Of a stretch of DNA of 64,000 nucleotides, positions 16,115 to 24,518 are shown one piece after another. Source of the DNA: Ruminococcus sp. YE71 (GTDB taxonomy: Bacteria; Bacillota; Clostridia; Oscillospirales; Ruminococcaceae); NCBI RefSeq assembly GCF_900119155.1, contig NZ_FPIR01000013.1, positions 62,001-126,000 of the forward strand, in the 5' to 3' direction. Every line of letters begins with the position of its first letter. Positions within the stretch are counted from its first letter, which is position 1. A model generated the notes under the pieces. That model made no database searches, was not told the origin of the DNA, and saw only the letters and a list, made by a program, of their open reading frames with translations. A program made the position numbers and the translations under genes.

Positions 16115-17305
16115 ATGAAGGGACTAAGCAAGCGTTCTGCGCTCTTCACCGAGTCGAGGATACGCGAGATGACGATACTCGCGAACCAATACAGCGCGAT
16201 AAACCTCTCGCAGGGGTTCCCCGAGTTTGACCCGCCCGAGTCGCTGAAAAAAGCGCTCGAAGCGCAGGCAAAGACTACTCATCACCAGTACGCACCAAAC
16301 TGGGGCATCGACGATCTGAGGGCGGCGATCGCTGAAAAGCAGTCGAAGCGGTTCGGTCGGGAGATCGACCCGGTGCATGAGGTGCTCGTGACGGTCGGCT
16401 CGACGGAGGGCATGATAAGCACGATGATGTCGGTCCTCGACCCCGGGGATAAGGTGGCGATCTTCTCCCCCTACTACAACAGCTACGCACTCAACGCCGC
16501 GATCGTGGGCGCTGAACCGATCTTCGTGCCGCTCAAAGGCAAGAACTTTGACTTCGACGAAAAGGAGCTGGAGGACGCGTTCAGGCAGGGCGCAAAGGCG
16601 CTCATCCTCTGCAACCCGTCCAATCCCTGCGGCAAGGTCTACACCCTCGCCGAGCTCGAAACGATAGCAGGGTTAGTAAAAAAATACGACGCTTACGTCT
16701 TTACCGACGAGGTGTATGAGCATATCATCTTCGGGGAGAACAAGCATATCAGCCTTGCATCTCTGCCCGGGATGTTCGAGAGGACGGTAACCTGTACCTC
16801 GCTTTCAAAGACCTACTCGGTGACGGGCTGGAGACTCGGATATGTGACGGCGCCCTTCGAGATACTCGAACAGATCCGCAAGTTCCACGATGTTTTCACC
16901 GTCTGCGCACCGACACCGCTCCAGTACGCGGCGGTCAACGCGCTTCGCTTCGGCGACGAGTACTACGCGGAGCTCAAAGAAGTCTACTCCGCGAAAAAGG
17001 AGCGGTTCATCAAGGCTCTCGACAGTCTTGACATCGCCCACAATGAACCGCAGGGCACATACTTCGTCCTGACGGATATCTCAAAATACGGCTACAGCAG
17101 CGACCTCGAATTTGCGAAGCTGCTGGTAAAGGACTATGGCATCGCAGGTGTGCCGGGCTTCTGCTTCTTTGCGAAAAAGGAGAACAGATACATCCGTTTC
17201 CACTTCGCTAAGAACGACGACACGCTCGACGAAGTGGCACGGCGCTTTGAACGGCTCGAAAATGACAGGATACACGGACGTATCCCGCCCGAGCAGAAAG
17301 GATAG
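16115..17305 (+). CDS. PLP-dependent class I/II aminotransferase (kynurenine/methionine aminotransferase-like)
   Basis: The 396-residue enzyme has the fold-type I layout: INLSQGFPEFDPPESLKKAL at the N terminus, TVGSTEGM for the phosphate-binding loop, NPSNPCGKVY with the substrate Asn, and TDEVYEH with the PLP Asp/Tyr. The Schiff-base Lys lies in SLSKTYSVTGWRLGY, and the carboxylate-binding Arg in RYIRFHFAKND. The overall pattern is closest to the KAT/methionine aminotransferase group, which takes aromatic or sulfur amino acids with a 2-oxo acid acceptor. It follows the dehydrogenase and precedes importer 2, so it may process the imported compound. It needs the PLP made by PdxST. Confidence 0.9.
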   Translation: MKGLSKRSALFTESRIREMTILANQYSAINLSQGFPEFDPPESLKKALEAQAKTTHHQYAPNWGIDDLRAAIAEKQSKRFGREIDPVHEVLVTVGSTEGMISTMMSVLDPGDKVAIFSPYYNSYALNAAIVGAEPIFVPLKGKNFDFDEKELEDAFRQGAKALILCNPSNPCGKVYTLAELETIAGLVKKYDAYVFTDEVYEHIIFGENKHISLASLPGMFERTVTCTSLSKTYSVTGWRLGYVTAPFEILEQIRKFHDVFTVCAPTPLQYAAVNALRFGDEYYAELKEVYSAKKERFIKALDSLDIAHNEPQGTYFVLTDISKYGYSSDLEFAKLLVKDYGIAGVPGFCFFAKKENRYIRFHFAKNDDTLDEVARRFERLENDRIHGRIPPEQKG

Positions 17306-17310
17306 AAACT

Positions 17311-18156
17311 ATGGCTACTATAGAATTCAAAAACGTAGACTTCAAATACAGCAATAATTCGACGGAAAATATCCTGAACAACGTCAGCTTCACCATCAAG
17401 GAAGGCGAATTTGTCTCGATAATCGGCGGCAGCGGCTGCGGAAAGAGCACGACCCTCAGTCTTCTCTCGGGACTGAACCACGCAAGCGGCGGCAGCGTCA
17501 CCATCGGCGGCAAGGCTGTCACGGGTCCCGGAAAGGACAGGGGAGTGGTGTTCCAGCACTACGCACTGTTCCCGTGGATGAGGGCAAAGCGCAACGTTGA
17601 GTTCGGCATCAGGCAGGTACTCAAAGCCGACAAAAAGACCATCTCCGAGAAAGCGGAGAAGTACTTGAAGCTCGTTGGTCTTGAGGGTTCGGAGCATCTG
17701 TTCCCACACCAGCTTTCGGGCGGTATGCAGCAGAGAGTCGCCATCGCGAGACTGCTGGCTATGGAGCCCGACATCCTGCTGATGGATGAGCCCTTCGGCG
17801 CTATCGACGCGAAAAACCGTGTTGCTTTGCAGGAGCTGCTGCTCAACCTGCTCGACAGCGAGGATGAGAAAAAGTCGGTGGTGTTCGTGACCCACGACAT
17901 CGACGAGGCGATTCTCCTCTCCGACCGCATACTGTTCATGCGCGACCACGAGATATACCGCGACCTGAAAGTACCCTTCGAGCGTCCCCGCAGCCGCGAG
18001 GAGATCACCGCTTCGGACACCTACCATGAGTTCAGACGCGAGCTGTTCGACCTGTTCTACGACAACGACATCCCGAGACAGGATAAGGAGCCCGAACAAC
18101 AGAAATCTCCTGTACTGAACTTCGGCTTCGGCAGCCCGATCGGAGCTGTCGGCTGA
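17311..18156 (+). CDS. ABC transporter ATP-binding protein of importer 2 (SsuB-like)
   Basis: The 281-residue ATPase has Walker A GGSGCGKSTTLS, Q-loop VFQHYALFPWM, signature LSGGMQQRVAIARLLA, Walker B ILLMDEPFGAID and H-loop [16 protein letters not shown]. It belongs to the nitrate/sulfonate/taurine branch like the protein at 5297 but is a distinct paralog with a longer C terminus (about 35 residues, Gln/Pro-rich linker). Its stop overlaps the start of the first permease (TGATG). Confidence 0.93.
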   Translation: MATIEFKNVDFKYSNNSTENILNNVSFTIKEGEFVSIIGGSGCGKSTTLSLLSGLNHASGGSVTIGGKAVTGPGKDRGVVFQHYALFPWMRAKRNVEFGIRQVLKADKKTISEKAEKYLKLVGLEGSEHLFPHQLSGGMQQRVAIARLLAMEPDILLMDEPFGAIDAKNRVALQELLLNLLDSEDEKKSVVFVTHDIDEAILLSDRILFMRDHEIYRDLKVPFERPRSREEITASDTYHEFRRELFDLFYDNDIPRQDKEPEQQKSPVLNFGFGSPIGAVG

Positions 18157-19067
18157 TGAAGAAGATTTTCGACAGGATATATAAACTGCTACCCCACGTA
18201 CTTCTTGCAGGACTGCTTGTGAGCACGGCTGTTCAGGCGCAGTTCCCGAAAGACACAGTCGGGTATATCACGCTGGCGGCATTGATGCTGGCTGTCGAAG
18301 CGGCGCTCATCATCAGGCGGAGAAAGTGGTCGGCATACGGCATCACATCTATCGTCTACGGACTGGTGCTGATCTGGTCGCTTTACCCCGTCATCAACGG
18401 CAGAGAGAGCTTTCTGTTCCCGCCGCCCCAGCGCATTTCGGCGATTTTCGTCAGCGATGTGCTGGTGTTTGTCAAGTCGATATTCTCGTCGCTGTGGCTG
18501 CTGGTGCTGTCCTTCGTTGTGGCGATGGTCCTCGGGATAGGCTTTGGACTGCTCTGCGGAAAAAATAAGCGCCTGCAAAACGTAGTAATGCCCATCGCAA
18601 GAGTACTTTCACCCGTACCTGCGCTGATCTACGCCCCGTATGTGGTGGCAGTCATGCCTAACTTTACGGCGGCGGCGCTGTTCATCATCACGAGCGGACT
18701 GTTCTGGCCGGTACTCATCAACGTTATCGTGACGTTACAGCGTTTCGACCCTAAGCTGAAAGACGCGACCGAGGTAATGGATCTCGGCCTGTTCAGCACC
18801 ATCGCGCATATCTACCTGCCGTACTGTATGCCGTCACTGTTCAACACACTTGCGATGCAGATCTCGAATGCGTTCCTGCTTCTGATCGGCGCAGAGCTGA
18901 TGGGAATGGACAGCGGACTCGGCTGGTATGTTAAGTACAATTCCGATTTCTCGGATTATGTGAGAGTCATAGCGGGATTCATAGTGATAGGAGCAATTAT
19001 CGCACTGGTGAATTCTGGGCTCGAAAGAGTAAGAGCGAAGGTTCTTCTCTGGCAGCAGAGCAACTGA
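18156..19067 (+). CDS. ABC transporter permease 1 of importer 2 (SsuC-like)
   Basis: The 303-residue membrane protein has about two N-terminal helices (residues 12-32, 37-50 and an adjacent segment to 85) and a permease core with five to six helices. The coupling region reads DPKLKDATEVMDLGLFSTIAHIYLPYCMPSLFN. It is followed by LLIGAELMGMDSGLGWYVKY, the SsuC/TauC hallmark. It resembles the second permease at 20254, and the two probably form a heterodimeric channel with the ATPase at 17311. Confidence 0.88.
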   Translation: MKKIFDRIYKLLPHVLLAGLLVSTAVQAQFPKDTVGYITLAALMLAVEAALIIRRRKWSAYGITSIVYGLVLIWSLYPVINGRESFLFPPPQRISAIFVSDVLVFVKSIFSSLWLLVLSFVVAMVLGIGFGLLCGKNKRLQNVVMPIARVLSPVPALIYAPYVVAVMPNFTAAALFIITSGLFWPVLINVIVTLQRFDPKLKDATEVMDLGLFSTIAHIYLPYCMPSLFNTLAMQISNAFLLLIGAELMGMDSGLGWYVKYNSDFSDYVRVIAGFIVIGAIIALVNSGLERVRAKVLLWQQSN

Positions 19068-19106
19068 CCCAAACTGCTTTGCAAATATGAAAAATGTCAA
19101 CATTAA

Positions 19107-19123
19107 AGGTGGAGACACCACCT
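19107..19123 (+). other. Intercistronic hairpin before the binding-protein gene
   Basis: AGGTGG and CCACCT form a perfect 6-bp stem around AGACA in the 82-nt gap before the lipoprotein gene. It has no T-run. It may protect or process the mRNA segment encoding the binding protein. Confidence 0.45.
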
Positions 19124-19149
19124 GAAAATACCGAAAGGAAAGTAAGATC

Positions 19150-20247
19150 ATGAAGAGAAAGAATGTTTTGAAGTTTATTTCAGCAGCGGCAGCGAGCGTG
19201 CTGCTCATGACCTCATGCGGCTCGTCGGCAGGAAAAGCAGGCGAGACTCACGAGACCACGGATGACGGTCTCACTAAGGTCAGCATCGTTGCAGGCACCG
19301 CAGGCGGCGCAAGTGTACTGTCTGTTGTGGCGGCATACGGTGAGTTCGACAAGGAGTACGGACTTGAGTTCGAGCTCCAGACTATCGACACCGCGGCCGA
19401 CACCCTCGCTGCTACCGAATCTGGCAAGGTGGAGATCGCAGGTTACAGCTCGGCGGCTCCGCTGTCCTACATCGCTGAGGGTCACGACCTTCGCATCATC
19501 GGCGGTCTGATGCTCAACTACGAGACGATAATCACCACCACCGAAAACAAGGAAGAGTGGGAAGGCGATATCACCAAAGTCGTTGAGGGCAAGACCATCG
19601 GCGTTAACCGCACAAACAGCGGCGATATCGCTCTCCGCGGATGGCTCGTGAACCACGGCGTTGACCTCTCGAAGGTCACCTACAAGGAGCTCGACAGCCC
19701 CGCTACAGTCGTTGAGGCTGTAAAGAAGGGCACTGTCGATGCAGGCATCATCAACGGCGGTTACTACCGTCCTGCTGAGGAACAGGGACTTGTCAACGTG
19801 AGGTTCATCAAGGATATCATCGGCTCGGATTTCATCTGCTGCCGTCAGATCGTCAGCCCCGAGAACGCCGAGAAGAACCACGACCTCTACGTCAACGTCG
19901 AGAAGGCGCTCATCAAGGCTTATGAGCTCTACCAGACCGACCCGAAAAAGACCCTCGAACTTGCAAAGAAATACATCGTTACCGACGAGGACGAGCTGAA
20001 CTTCATTCTCTACGATTGCGGCGACCTCTACCTCAGCCCCGACCCAAACATCCAGGGCATTTACGACTACTTCAACGGCATGAAGGCTTCGGGCTACATC
20101 GACCCCGACAGCGACGTTGACATCACAAAGTACGTCGATACCTCCATCTACAAGGAGGCTCTCGACCAGCTCCTCGCTGAGGATCCCGACAACGCACAGC
20201 TCCAGAGACTCAAGTCCGAGTTCAAGGAGACTGCCGAAAAAGCATAA
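19150..20247 (+). CDS. ABC transporter substrate-binding lipoprotein of importer 2 (SsuA/NMT1-like)
   Basis: The 365-residue product starts with a lipoprotein signal peptide (FISAAAASVLLMTSCG, lipobox Cys23), then a short tether and a type 2 binding fold: VSVVAAYGEFDKEYGLEFELQ, GYSSAAPLSYIAEGHDLRIIGG, VVEGKTIGVN and VEAVKKGTVDAGIINGGY. This is the NMT1/SsuA class, with little direct similarity to the protein at 3050, so the two importers probably bind different ligands. It sits between the two permease genes. RBS is GAAAGGAAAG. Confidence 0.87.
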   Translation: MKRKNVLKFISAAAASVLLMTSCGSSAGKAGETHETTDDGLTKVSIVAGTAGGASVLSVVAAYGEFDKEYGLEFELQTIDTAADTLAATESGKVEIAGYSSAAPLSYIAEGHDLRIIGGLMLNYETIITTTENKEEWEGDITKVVEGKTIGVNRTNSGDIALRGWLVNHGVDLSKVTYKELDSPATVVEAVKKGTVDAGIINGGYYRPAEEQGLVNVRFIKDIIGSDFICCRQIVSPENAEKNHDLYVNVEKALIKAYELYQTDPKKTLELAKKYIVTDEDELNFILYDCGDLYLSPDPNIQGIYDYFNGMKASGYIDPDSDVDITKYVDTSIYKEALDQLLAEDPDNAQLQRLKSEFKETAEKA

Positions 20248-20253
20248 AGTACG

Positions 20254-21177
20254 GTGAGTTTCTTGACTGAAAAACGTATCAAACCAAGTTATTTCCTTGT
20301 TCACATACTGTTTCTGCTGCTGATGGGTGCGGTGTTCGCGCTCCCCGACAAGGTGGAAGTGCCGAGCCATATCCCGTTCGCGGCAGCAGCGGCAGTGATA
20401 GAAGTTATCGTGCTGATCCTGCACAAGCGTGAAAACGCACGCGATATCGGGTGCGTGGTGTTCGGGTTCTTCATCGTGTGGGAGCTGTTCACCTCAAAGC
20501 TCGTGGCACAGGCGAACTACCTTGTGCCGTCCCCCGAGAACGTGCTGGACATCTACATCACCGACCGCGAGCTGATACTCAAAAACATCGCGACCTCGAC
20601 AGGATTTCTGACAGCGGGTTTCATCACCGCGGTGGCGTCGGGACTGATACTTGGCATCATCGTCGGCTGGTACAAGGGACTGCGCGAGATATTTATGCCG
20701 ATAGTCAAGGTCATAACGCCTATCCCGCCGCTGATCTACTCGGCGTACCTGGTGGCGCTGCTTCCGAGCTTCCGAGACGCGTCGGTGGCGATAATCTTTC
20801 TCGGCGTGTTCTGGGGAATGTTCCTGAGCGTCATCTACACTGTCAGCTCGATAGACCGCAAGCTGCTTGACTCTGCGGTGGTGCTGAACCTTTCGCAGCC
20901 GTCGATATTCATCCATGTGCTGCTGCCGTACAGCCTGCCGAGCGTGCTTTCAAGGCTCAGCAATTCGATATCGGTGGCGTTCATGGTGCTCATCTCAGCC
21001 GAGATGCTGGGCGGCAGCTCTGGAATGGGCTGGTACATCAAGTACTCCACCATCTACGGTGAGTATGACAAGACCATCAGCGGCATCATCCTCATAGCCG
21101 TTTACGTGACCGTGCTGAATTTCCTGATAAACAGGCTCAGAAAAGTGCTTGTAGTCTGGGAGAACGTCGGCAGCTGA
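20254..21177 (+). CDS. ABC transporter permease 2 of importer 2 (SsuC-like)
   Basis: The 307-residue membrane protein parallels the one at 18156: N-terminal hydrophobic segments, then PIPPLIYSAYLVALLP, IDRKLLDSAVVLNLSQPSIFIHVLLPYSLP as the coupling loop, and LISAEMLGGSSGMGWYIKYS. The frame opens with GTG at 20254; a TTG at 20263 is another possible start and neither has a strong RBS. It is the last gene of the operon and is followed by a hairpin at 21226. Confidence 0.86.
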   Translation: MSFLTEKRIKPSYFLVHILFLLLMGAVFALPDKVEVPSHIPFAAAAAVIEVIVLILHKRENARDIGCVVFGFFIVWELFTSKLVAQANYLVPSPENVLDIYITDRELILKNIATSTGFLTAGFITAVASGLILGIIVGWYKGLREIFMPIVKVITPIPPLIYSAYLVALLPSFRDASVAIIFLGVFWGMFLSVIYTVSSIDRKLLDSAVVLNLSQPSIFIHVLLPYSLPSVLSRLSNSISVAFMVLISAEMLGGSSGMGWYIKYSTIYGEYDKTISGIILIAVYVTVLNFLINRLRKVLVVWENVGS

Positions 21178-21225
21178 CGGATGAATAAAATTATTGAACT
21201 CCTTTCTAAACATATGCATTATACG

Positions 21226-21262
21226 AAGAAGACTCTGTATCGTTTCGGTGCAGGGTCTTCTT
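21226..21262 (+). terminator. Probable terminator of the importer 2 operon
   Basis: AAGAAGACTCTG and CAGGGTCTTCTT form a 12-bp stem with one G-T pair, followed by a weakly T-rich TTGTGTTAT. The remainder of the gap to 21460 is AT-rich and I see nothing else in it. Confidence 0.55.
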
Positions 21263-21462
21263 TGTGTTATGTTAAATTCGGTTTTGCTTGCCATGCTTAA
21301 CAATATGGCTAAACTAATAAAAGATAATATTCACAATACAGCCACACAATAAACCAAGCAGGGATAAGGCGTTACCAAAGGCTTTATCCGCATTTTTGCG
21401 AAATACTGTTATAATAAACAAATCATCTTCCGATATTTATAATGACAAAACATAATAGGTTA

Positions 21463-21491
21463 TTGACAAATTCTGTATTATTTGTTATAAT
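21463..21491 (+). promoter_or_regulatory. Sigma-A promoter of the EAL-protein gene
   Basis: TTGACA (21463-21468), a 17-nt spacer and TATAAT (21486-21491). The ATG is about 45 nt downstream. Confidence 0.8.
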
Positions 21492-21537
21492 ATTTACAGC
21501 TATTACATTATTATAATGTACAAGGAGGGAACGCAGG

Positions 21538-23508
21538 ATGTGTAAACCTTTACCGCACGAAAGAAAAGGCGTATGGAATTATCTGCGCTTCTTTTTCGGT
21601 TTCTATAAAAATCCGCCCCACGTTGAAGAACATCTGAAAAACGCAGATGTCAACAGCATGATGTGGCTGAGTTCGATCACCGTTTGTCTGGAGATATTCT
21701 TTATCATCCGTTTTATCAATAAATATATGCTCACGGGCGTTTTTACAACAGCGCGTGAATTCATTCAGTACTCCTACGGATACTGGATACTTCTTACCTC
21801 AAGTCTGCTGATCTTTTTCTATTCTTTGCTGTACCGAAAGGGCAGGCTTAGGCGGCTGAAAAAACTTAGCCGTCCGTTCGCACTGATCTACACACTCATC
21901 GGCATCTATTTCGGTGTCATAACTTCCATAAGTGACCTGCACAAAGGACGCATGATACTTTGCTTCCTGTCAATGTTCATGTTTCTTGCGATGGTGTTTA
22001 TCTGCCGCCCGTTTATTTCGATACTTCTGATATCGTTTTTCAGCTTCGGCTTCGTTTATATTATCAATCATTACGCGGTCGATGTCAACGGTGCACCGTA
22101 CCATATGGATGCTGGAGATCAGCTGAATTACTTTACATTCGTCATATGTCTGCTCATAGTGGCGCTGAGCATTTATTTTCAGAGGTATAAGGATGCCACA
22201 AAAGCTTACGGTCTCAGATTGGCGGCGATAACCGACGACCTGACGAAGATTCCGAATATGCAGCGTTTTTCACAGCTTGCGAAGGGCTATGTAAAGCAGA
22301 GCCTGCAAGCAGGGAAAAAGCCCTATTACCTGGTTTTCGACGTGAGAAATTTCATGACCTTCAACGACTGCTTCGGGTACGACGGCGGTAACGATCTGCT
22401 CAGGACAATGGCAATCCTCGTCGAGGAAAACTTTTCCGACGGACTTTATGCGAGACAGTCGGACGACTATTTCATAGTTCTGACCGATGCCGAAAACTAC
22501 GCGGAACGCGCTCAGAAGGTCCGCAGTTCTCTGAAAGAGACCTATCAGAGCGAGACATATCTTGACGTGATCGTAGGCGCCTACTACGCTTCAAGCGACA
22601 ATATCGACCCCATGCACGCCGCCGATCTCGCCAGATATGCCCTCGGAAAGATCAAGAACAACAACGCTCTGTTTATCAAAGAGTACGACGAGCAGATGGG
22701 CAGGGAACACCGCCTTCGCCAGTATGTGCTCAACAACATCGACAAGGCTGTCAGCAGCGGCTACATCAAAGTCTACTATCAACCCGTTATCTGGTCGGCT
22801 GACGGCGGCTTGTGCGGATGCGAAGCACTTGCGCGGTGGGACGATCCCGAGATGGGATTCCTTTCTCCCTATCAGTTCATACCCGTTCTCGAAGACAGCC
22901 GCCAGATACACAAACTCGACAGGTGCGTTTACGAGATCGTATTCAGGAATATGCGTTCGATGATAGATCAGGGGCTCCCCGTGCTGCCCACCTCGCTGAA
23001 CTTCTCTCAGCTGGATTTTGAGCTGATGGATGTCATCGGCGAGCTCGAAGCGCTGACCGAGAAATACGACGTCCCCCGCAAATACATCCATATCGAGATC
23101 ACCGAGAGCGCCCTTTCCGAGGACGTGAACCGTATGCAGAACGCCATGCTCGTGCTCCACAATAAGGGCTACATGATCTGGCTCGACGACTTCGGCTCGG
23201 GCTATTCCTCGATGAACGTTCTGAAGGATTTCCGCTTCGACCTGCTGAAGATAGACATGGAATTCCTGCGGAATTTCAGCGGAAACGAAAATGCCTATAA
23301 GATCATCCGAAATATCATCATCCTCGCAGGTCAGCTGAATATGGCGACCCTGACCGAAGGTGTTGAAAATCAGGAGGCTGTGGATTTCCTGAGAGAAGCA
23401 GGCTGCGACCGTCTGCAAGGATTTTTCTACGGCAAGCCCATGCCTTACGAAGAGATACTTGCCAAGATCGCCGACGGGACATACCACATCCACACGGAAG
23501 GATCCTGA
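21538..23508 (+). CDS. Membrane c-di-GMP phosphodiesterase: 6-TM, degenerate GGDEF, EAL
   Basis: The 656-residue protein has about six membrane helices (residues 45-220), a GGDEF-fold domain (about 230-395) and an EAL domain (about 410-650). The GGDEF active-site loop is lost (LYARQSDDYFIVL where RxGGDEF is expected), so this domain is probably regulatory. The EAL domain keeps EALARW, TSLNFSQLDFE, HIEITESAL, WLDDFGSGYSSM, LLKIDMEFL and TEGVE, which are the metal and catalytic positions. It should therefore hydrolyse c-di-GMP in response to a membrane or extracellular signal. RBS is AAGGAGGG. The small gene at 23545 is 36 nt downstream and may be cotranscribed. Confidence 0.9.
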   Translation: MCKPLPHERKGVWNYLRFFFGFYKNPPHVEEHLKNADVNSMMWLSSITVCLEIFFIIRFINKYMLTGVFTTAREFIQYSYGYWILLTSSLLIFFYSLLYRKGRLRRLKKLSRPFALIYTLIGIYFGVITSISDLHKGRMILCFLSMFMFLAMVFICRPFISILLISFFSFGFVYIINHYAVDVNGAPYHMDAGDQLNYFTFVICLLIVALSIYFQRYKDATKAYGLRLAAITDDLTKIPNMQRFSQLAKGYVKQSLQAGKKPYYLVFDVRNFMTFNDCFGYDGGNDLLRTMAILVEENFSDGLYARQSDDYFIVLTDAENYAERAQKVRSSLKETYQSETYLDVIVGAYYASSDNIDPMHAADLARYALGKIKNNNALFIKEYDEQMGREHRLRQYVLNNIDKAVSSGYIKVYYQPVIWSADGGLCGCEALARWDDPEMGFLSPYQFIPVLEDSRQIHKLDRCVYEIVFRNMRSMIDQGLPVLPTSLNFSQLDFELMDVIGELEALTEKYDVPRKYIHIEITESALSEDVNRMQNAMLVLHNKGYMIWLDDFGSGYSSMNVLKDFRFDLLKIDMEFLRNFSGNENAYKIIRNIIILAGQLNMATLTEGVENQEAVDFLREAGCDRLQGFFYGKPMPYEEILAKIADGTYHIHTEGS

Positions 23509-23544
23509 ACAGATGGTGCGGCAGACCGTAAAAGGAGATGCCTG

Positions 23545-24390
23545 ATGAAAACATTTCTGACCGATGACTGCAAACTGAAAAGGATACGCTACGAGAGCAG
23601 CGGCGGTTCGATGAACTTCCACTCCGATTTCGAGCTTGAAGCGGATGCCGATGAGGTCATACGTACTGCCTATTGGTGCGATCATTATTACAGCGTCGCC
23701 GAACAGGATGCAGACCGAAAGATGCTTGCCGAGATCGACAACAGCTTCCGTACCGACACCGCTCCCGACGAGATCACCGTCAGGGAGCACATCCCCATGG
23801 ACAAGGCTCTCTGGGATGCGCTTTCGGAGGAGTTCGGATACCTCAGAGCTCAGCTTCGGGAATTCGAAAAAACAAAGCCTGCGCTCCCTTCTGCCGAGAT
23901 GTTCGTGCTTGACGGCGGCGACTACACAAGGCTTTATCTGACGTGGGAAAAGGACGGCGAAGAAATAACAGCGCAGTACTACTGTCCCTCGGGTAAGAGA
24001 TGGTCGGCTGTCATAGCCATCCTTCACGAAATGGTGCATCCTGTCGGCCGTGATCTTCACAGGATCGGCGAAACACAGATGACCGAGATGTTCCTGAAAG
24101 CGCCGAAGTATTCTTACCAGATAACCCCTGTCAGCGGTGATGTCAACTATTATTTCTTCGTACACGGAGATAAGTCGCCGATCAGCAGGATATCCCGTGA
24201 ACAGTGGCTGTCAGTCCGCGAATTCCTGAACGGCACAGACCTTTCGTGTTTCGGGGCAGGGAAGTATGAGGATAAATACTTCCTGCGGCTGAATTATAAC
24301 GACGGCATCAATAAAAAACTTCGGATAAACAAGAAAACAGCGGAAATGCTCCGCGAGTTCTTGCTAGAATGCATTGAGAAATGGCTATAA
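23545..24390 (+). CDS. Hypothetical protein, 281 residues
   Basis: I do not recognise this family. It has no signal peptide or membrane segment. The protein is acidic in the first half with a VAEQDADRKMLAEIDNSF helix. A central segment reads WSAVIAILHEMVHPVGRDL. Its HEMVH resembles a zinc-protease HExxH only superficially, since it sits in a strand-helix context and no third ligand is evident. The C-terminal 60 residues are Lys-rich and helical. It has a good RBS (AAAGGAGATGCCTG) and is followed by a terminator. It may share a transcript with the EAL gene. Confidence 0.6.
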   Translation: MKTFLTDDCKLKRIRYESSGGSMNFHSDFELEADADEVIRTAYWCDHYYSVAEQDADRKMLAEIDNSFRTDTAPDEITVREHIPMDKALWDALSEEFGYLRAQLREFEKTKPALPSAEMFVLDGGDYTRLYLTWEKDGEEITAQYYCPSGKRWSAVIAILHEMVHPVGRDLHRIGETQMTEMFLKAPKYSYQITPVSGDVNYYFFVHGDKSPISRISREQWLSVREFLNGTDLSCFGAGKYEDKYFLRLNYNDGINKKLRINKKTAEMLREFLLECIEKWL

Positions 24391-24400
24391 CCACATCAAA

Positions 24401-24437
24401 ACCTCCCCGCAGTCTTACGAACGGGGAGGTCTTTTTT
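24401..24437 (+). terminator. Rho-independent terminator
   Basis: ACCTCCCCG and CGGGGAGGT form a 9-bp stem followed by CTTTTTT. Confidence 0.85.
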
Positions 24438-24518
24438 GGCAAAGTGTTTTCTATTCTATATAAGAGGTATTGCTATTTATGGTTTGGCTTCTTAGCTTTT
24501 TGAAAGGTGATGCTTGTT

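Noticed and set aside
22591-24165. 524-codon minus-strand open frame opposite the EAL gene
   Set aside because: It runs across two plausible plus-strand genes with EAL motifs and RBS; the composition is that of a codon shadow and no motif is present.
23545-24390. Zinc metalloprotease call from HEMVH in the 281-residue protein
   Set aside because: There is no third ligand motif and the neighbouring pattern does not match a known protease; kept as hypothetical.
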